Positions 39,019 to 40,973 of a DNA stretch of 40,973 bases are shown here, piece after piece. The notes below the pieces were generated by a model. It saw nothing but the letters and a program-made list of their open reading frames with translations, was not told the DNA's origin and ran no database searches. The stretch is from Brevundimonas sp. UBA5713 (GTDB lineage: Bacteria > Pseudomonadota > Alphaproteobacteria > Caulobacterales > Caulobacteraceae), in the NCBI RefSeq assembly GCF_002419815.1, contig NZ_DIGV01000031.1, positions 33,173-74,145 of the forward strand, in the 5' to 3' direction. Positions within the stretch are counted from its first letter, which is position 1. The number at the start of each line of letters is the position of its first letter. The position numbers and the translations under genes are program-made.

Positions 39019-40973
39019 CTAGCCCTGCATTTGCGGAGCGACGCCGCAGGTATCGCACACCCAGTCACCGCCGCGGTTTTGCAGTGCGAAGTCGCCGCAT
39101 GACGGACAGGCCGTCATATGGGTCGGCGTGGTTGCCTCGGTTCGCTCCGGCTTTTTGCCGAAAGGGACGACGACCAGATTGTCCGGCGTGGCCCCGCGCG
39201 CAAAGCCGCGCGAGATGAACTTTGCGGCGGGCACAGTTTCCGGCGCGTCGTGGCTGTCCAGCCCGTCGCCCCCTTCGCTGGGCGCATTGGCCAGTTCCGA
39301 CCGGCCCAGATAGGACACACCCAGTTCGCGGAAGATGTAGTCGAGTATGGACGTCGCCGAGCGGATGGAATCGTTACCCGTCACCCGACCGGCAGGCTCG
39401 AAACGGGTGAAGACGAAGGCGTCGACGAACTCGTCTAGCGGCACGCCGTATTGCAGGCCGATGCTGATGGCGATGGCGAAATTGTTCATCAGACTGCGGA
39501 AGGCGGCACCTTCCTTGTGCATGTCGATAAAGATTTCGCCCAGTTCGCCGTCTTCGTATTCCCCAGTATGGATATAGACCTTATGACCGCCCACGGCGGC
39601 CTTCTGGATATAGCCCTTGCGGCGATCCGGCAGTTTGCGGCGGGTGCGGTCACGCTCGACCACGCGCTCGACCACCTTGGTTTCCGGTTCGGCGGCGCGC
39701 GGCGCAGGCGCGACGGCGGGCTGTTCGGCCACATCGTCAAAGGCGGGCAGCGCGTGGGCCGGAGGCTCGGCGCGGGTCAGGGACACAGCGCGCACACCGT
39801 CGCGGGCCGCATCCGACAGGGCGCGGGCGGCGTCCAGCACACTGGCATGCCAAGGCAGGGCTAGGGTAACGGTGGCGGGCGTGTCGCTATAGCCATCAAG
39901 GACGGCCAGCAATTGCTGTTCCAGCGTATGCGGCTCGATCCCCAGCCAAGCGGCCAGAATGTCCGGCACGCTGTCCAGATCACGCAGATCGTCGTGGCCG
40001 AAGACCAGACGCTCAACCTCTGTCACGGCCTCGGCATCAAAGCCCAGACGCGGCAGTAGCGGTTCGTCCTCGGTCAGTTCGATATCCAGTACGTCGCTGA
40101 TGAAACCGGCATCCAGAACCGGCGTACGGAACGCCTGATCCAGTGAGGTGACCACAGGTAGGGCGCGCTCGATGCCTTCCAGCTCCAGCTCGGTAAAGCC
40201 CAGATCGCGCAGGCTGTTATGGCTGATAGGGCCGTCGAGGGGCAGGGCGCGATAGCCTAGAATGTGGCGCTCGGCGGTATCCAGATCGACGCCATGTCGG
40301 GCCAGAGCATGGGCCACCGCAGGGCGCAGGCGCGGCTCAGTCTCGCCGTCGGCGGTCTCGAACAGGTCTCGTAAAGCAAACGGGCCATGACCGAGGCGCA
40401 GCGCCGCTTCGCCCTGTGGCAGGAACAGGCGCAAGCCCGCGTGATACAGCTCGCCGTCTTCGTGTCCGCCCAGACGCTTGGCCAAGGCGCGCGACGCCTT
40501 CAGCACCGCTTGGCGAACCGTGGCCGCCATCGGCGCGACCGCGTCTAGAGGCGTGACACCCTGACGAAGTCCCATGTCGGCCAATCCGCATAGGCCGATG
40601 GACAGTCGCGGTTTGGTCGCATCCAGCACCGGCGTCAGGCGCGCCCACGCTTCAACCAAATGGGACAGGGCGGATTCAGTTTGATCGCCTGCCAGCAGAT
40701 AAAGCCGCTCGATATCGATCAGGATGCGGCATTCGTCGATCTGCTGATGGAGAGCCAGAGCGTCTGCATGGTCGAAACTGAGGACGGCGTCGCCCTCCAG
40801 TGCAGCCTCGGCGACCAACAGGGCCTCGGCACCGCCGGCGGCCAGCATGTCGCGGTCCGCCTTGATGACCACGGCGGGGCGAGCGGGCTCGAGGCTGGTG
40901 CTGCCCGCTTCGCCGCGAATGGCGCGCAAGATATCGGCATCAGTCGCCCCGCAGCGGCGGGCCAGCAGGGATG
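39019..40973 (-). CDS. Vitamin B12-dependent ribonucleotide reductase-like protein, TSCPD domain (partial)
   Basis: The frame is open to the right edge, so the N-terminus is missing; 650 codons are visible. The C-terminal part (about 39300-39645) is a textbook TSCPD domain (R-K-L-P-D-R-R-K-G-Y ... G-G-H-K-V-Y ... T-G-E-Y-E-D-G-E-L-G-E ... H-K-E-G-A-A-F-R-S-L-M), followed at 39046-39108 by a C-x-x-C ... C-x-x-C tail. The stretch before it aligns by eye with the NrdJ barrel, but known active-site features appear changed: the A-P-T-G-T loop reads L-P-Q-G-E, and N-P-C-S-E is not seen. It may be a degenerate NrdJ paralog that keeps only the regulatory or binding half. A linker rich in Pro/Ala/Glu (residues before 39645) joins the two parts. 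A true NrdJ may exist elsewhere. Confidence 0.7.
   Translation of the reverse strand, partial: SLLARRCGATDADILRAIRGEAGSTSLEPARPAVVIKADRDMLAAGGAEALLVAEAALEGDAVLSFDHADALALHQQIDECRILIDIERLYLLAGDQTESALSHLVEAWARLTPVLDATKPRLSIGLCGLADMGLRQGVTPLDAVAPMAATVRQAVLKASRALAKRLGGHEDGELYHAGLRLFLPQGEAALRLGHGPFALRDLFETADGETEPRLRPAVAHALARHGVDLDTAERHILGYRALPLDGPISHNSLRDLGFTELELEGIERALPVVTSLDQAFRTPVLDAGFISDVLDIELTEDEPLLPRLGFDAEAVTEVERLVFGHDDLRDLDSVPDILAAWLGIEPHTLEQQLLAVLDGYSDTPATVTLALPWHASVLDAARALSDAARDGVRAVSLTRAEPPAHALPAFDDVAEQPAVAPAPRAAEPETKVVERVVERDRTRRKLPDRRKGYIQKAAVGGHKVYIHTGEYEDGELGEIFIDMHKEGAAFRSLMNNFAIAISIGLQYGVPLDEFVDAFVFTRFEPAGRVTGNDSIRSATSILDYIFRELGVSYLGRSELANAPSEGGDGLDSHDAPETVPAAKFISRGFARGATPDNLVVVPFGKKPERTEATTPTHMTACPSCGDFALQNRGGDWVCDTCGVAPQMQG

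Overview
This window is a stretch of ordinary chromosome from an alphaproteobacterium, most likely a member of the Caulobacterales. The clues are a base composition near 60% G+C with strong third-position bias, the order lptF-lptG-lptD-surA-pdxA-rsmA divergent from pepA-holC, a short HdaA-type DnaA inactivator next to ppk-ppx, and DnaA-box-like and GANTC motifs resembling those used in Caulobacter cell-cycle control. I cannot fix the genus. There is no prophage, insertion sequence, CRISPR array, rRNA or tRNA that I can see.

Layout. (1) 1-7199, plus strand: lipid and envelope synthesis. The end of fabD comes first, then, after a divergent serine-hydrolase gene, fabG, acpP, fabF, mltG, a yicC-family RNase and gmk. 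(2) 7212-18108, minus strand: one long, tightly packed envelope operon read right to left: lptF, lptG, lptD, surA, pdxA, rsmA, an aminotransferase and an MHYT-HWE sensor kinase. Several of its genes are joined by start/stop overlaps. (3) 18266-20889, plus strand: pepA, holC and two small lipoproteins of the I78 inhibitor type. (4) 20935-23629: a DUF2164 gene coupled to an ABC-F ATPase (minus), then ndk (plus). (5) 23706-29587: an AT-rich 60-residue gene, an M13 metallopeptidase, purN and purM on the minus strand, with a plus-strand S10 carboxypeptidase between purN and purM. (6) 29668-35339: rnd (plus), then hdaA-ppk-ppx (minus), joining replication control to polyphosphate metabolism. (7) 35682-38959: aspS (plus) and two exported pentapeptide-repeat proteins (minus). 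(8) 39019 to the right edge: a protein with the C-terminal half of a B12-dependent ribonucleotide reductase (TSCPD domain and cysteine tail) but a barrel region that looks eroded.

Convergent gene ends are almost all closed by strong GC-rich hairpins, many usable from both strands. The genes share a growth theme: fatty-acid supply (fabD/G/acpP/F), LPS export (lptD/F/G, surA), peptidoglycan tailoring (mltG), nucleotide balance (gmk, ndk, purM, purN) and replication timing (hdaA, holC).

No clear new multi-gene system is present. The points most worth a second look are the RNR-like protein with a seemingly lost active site, a phased group of DnaA-box-like sites before hdaA, the paired I78-like lipoproteins with a fixed four-cysteine pattern, the paired exported pentapeptide proteins with a shared C-terminal signature, and an AT-rich small gene.
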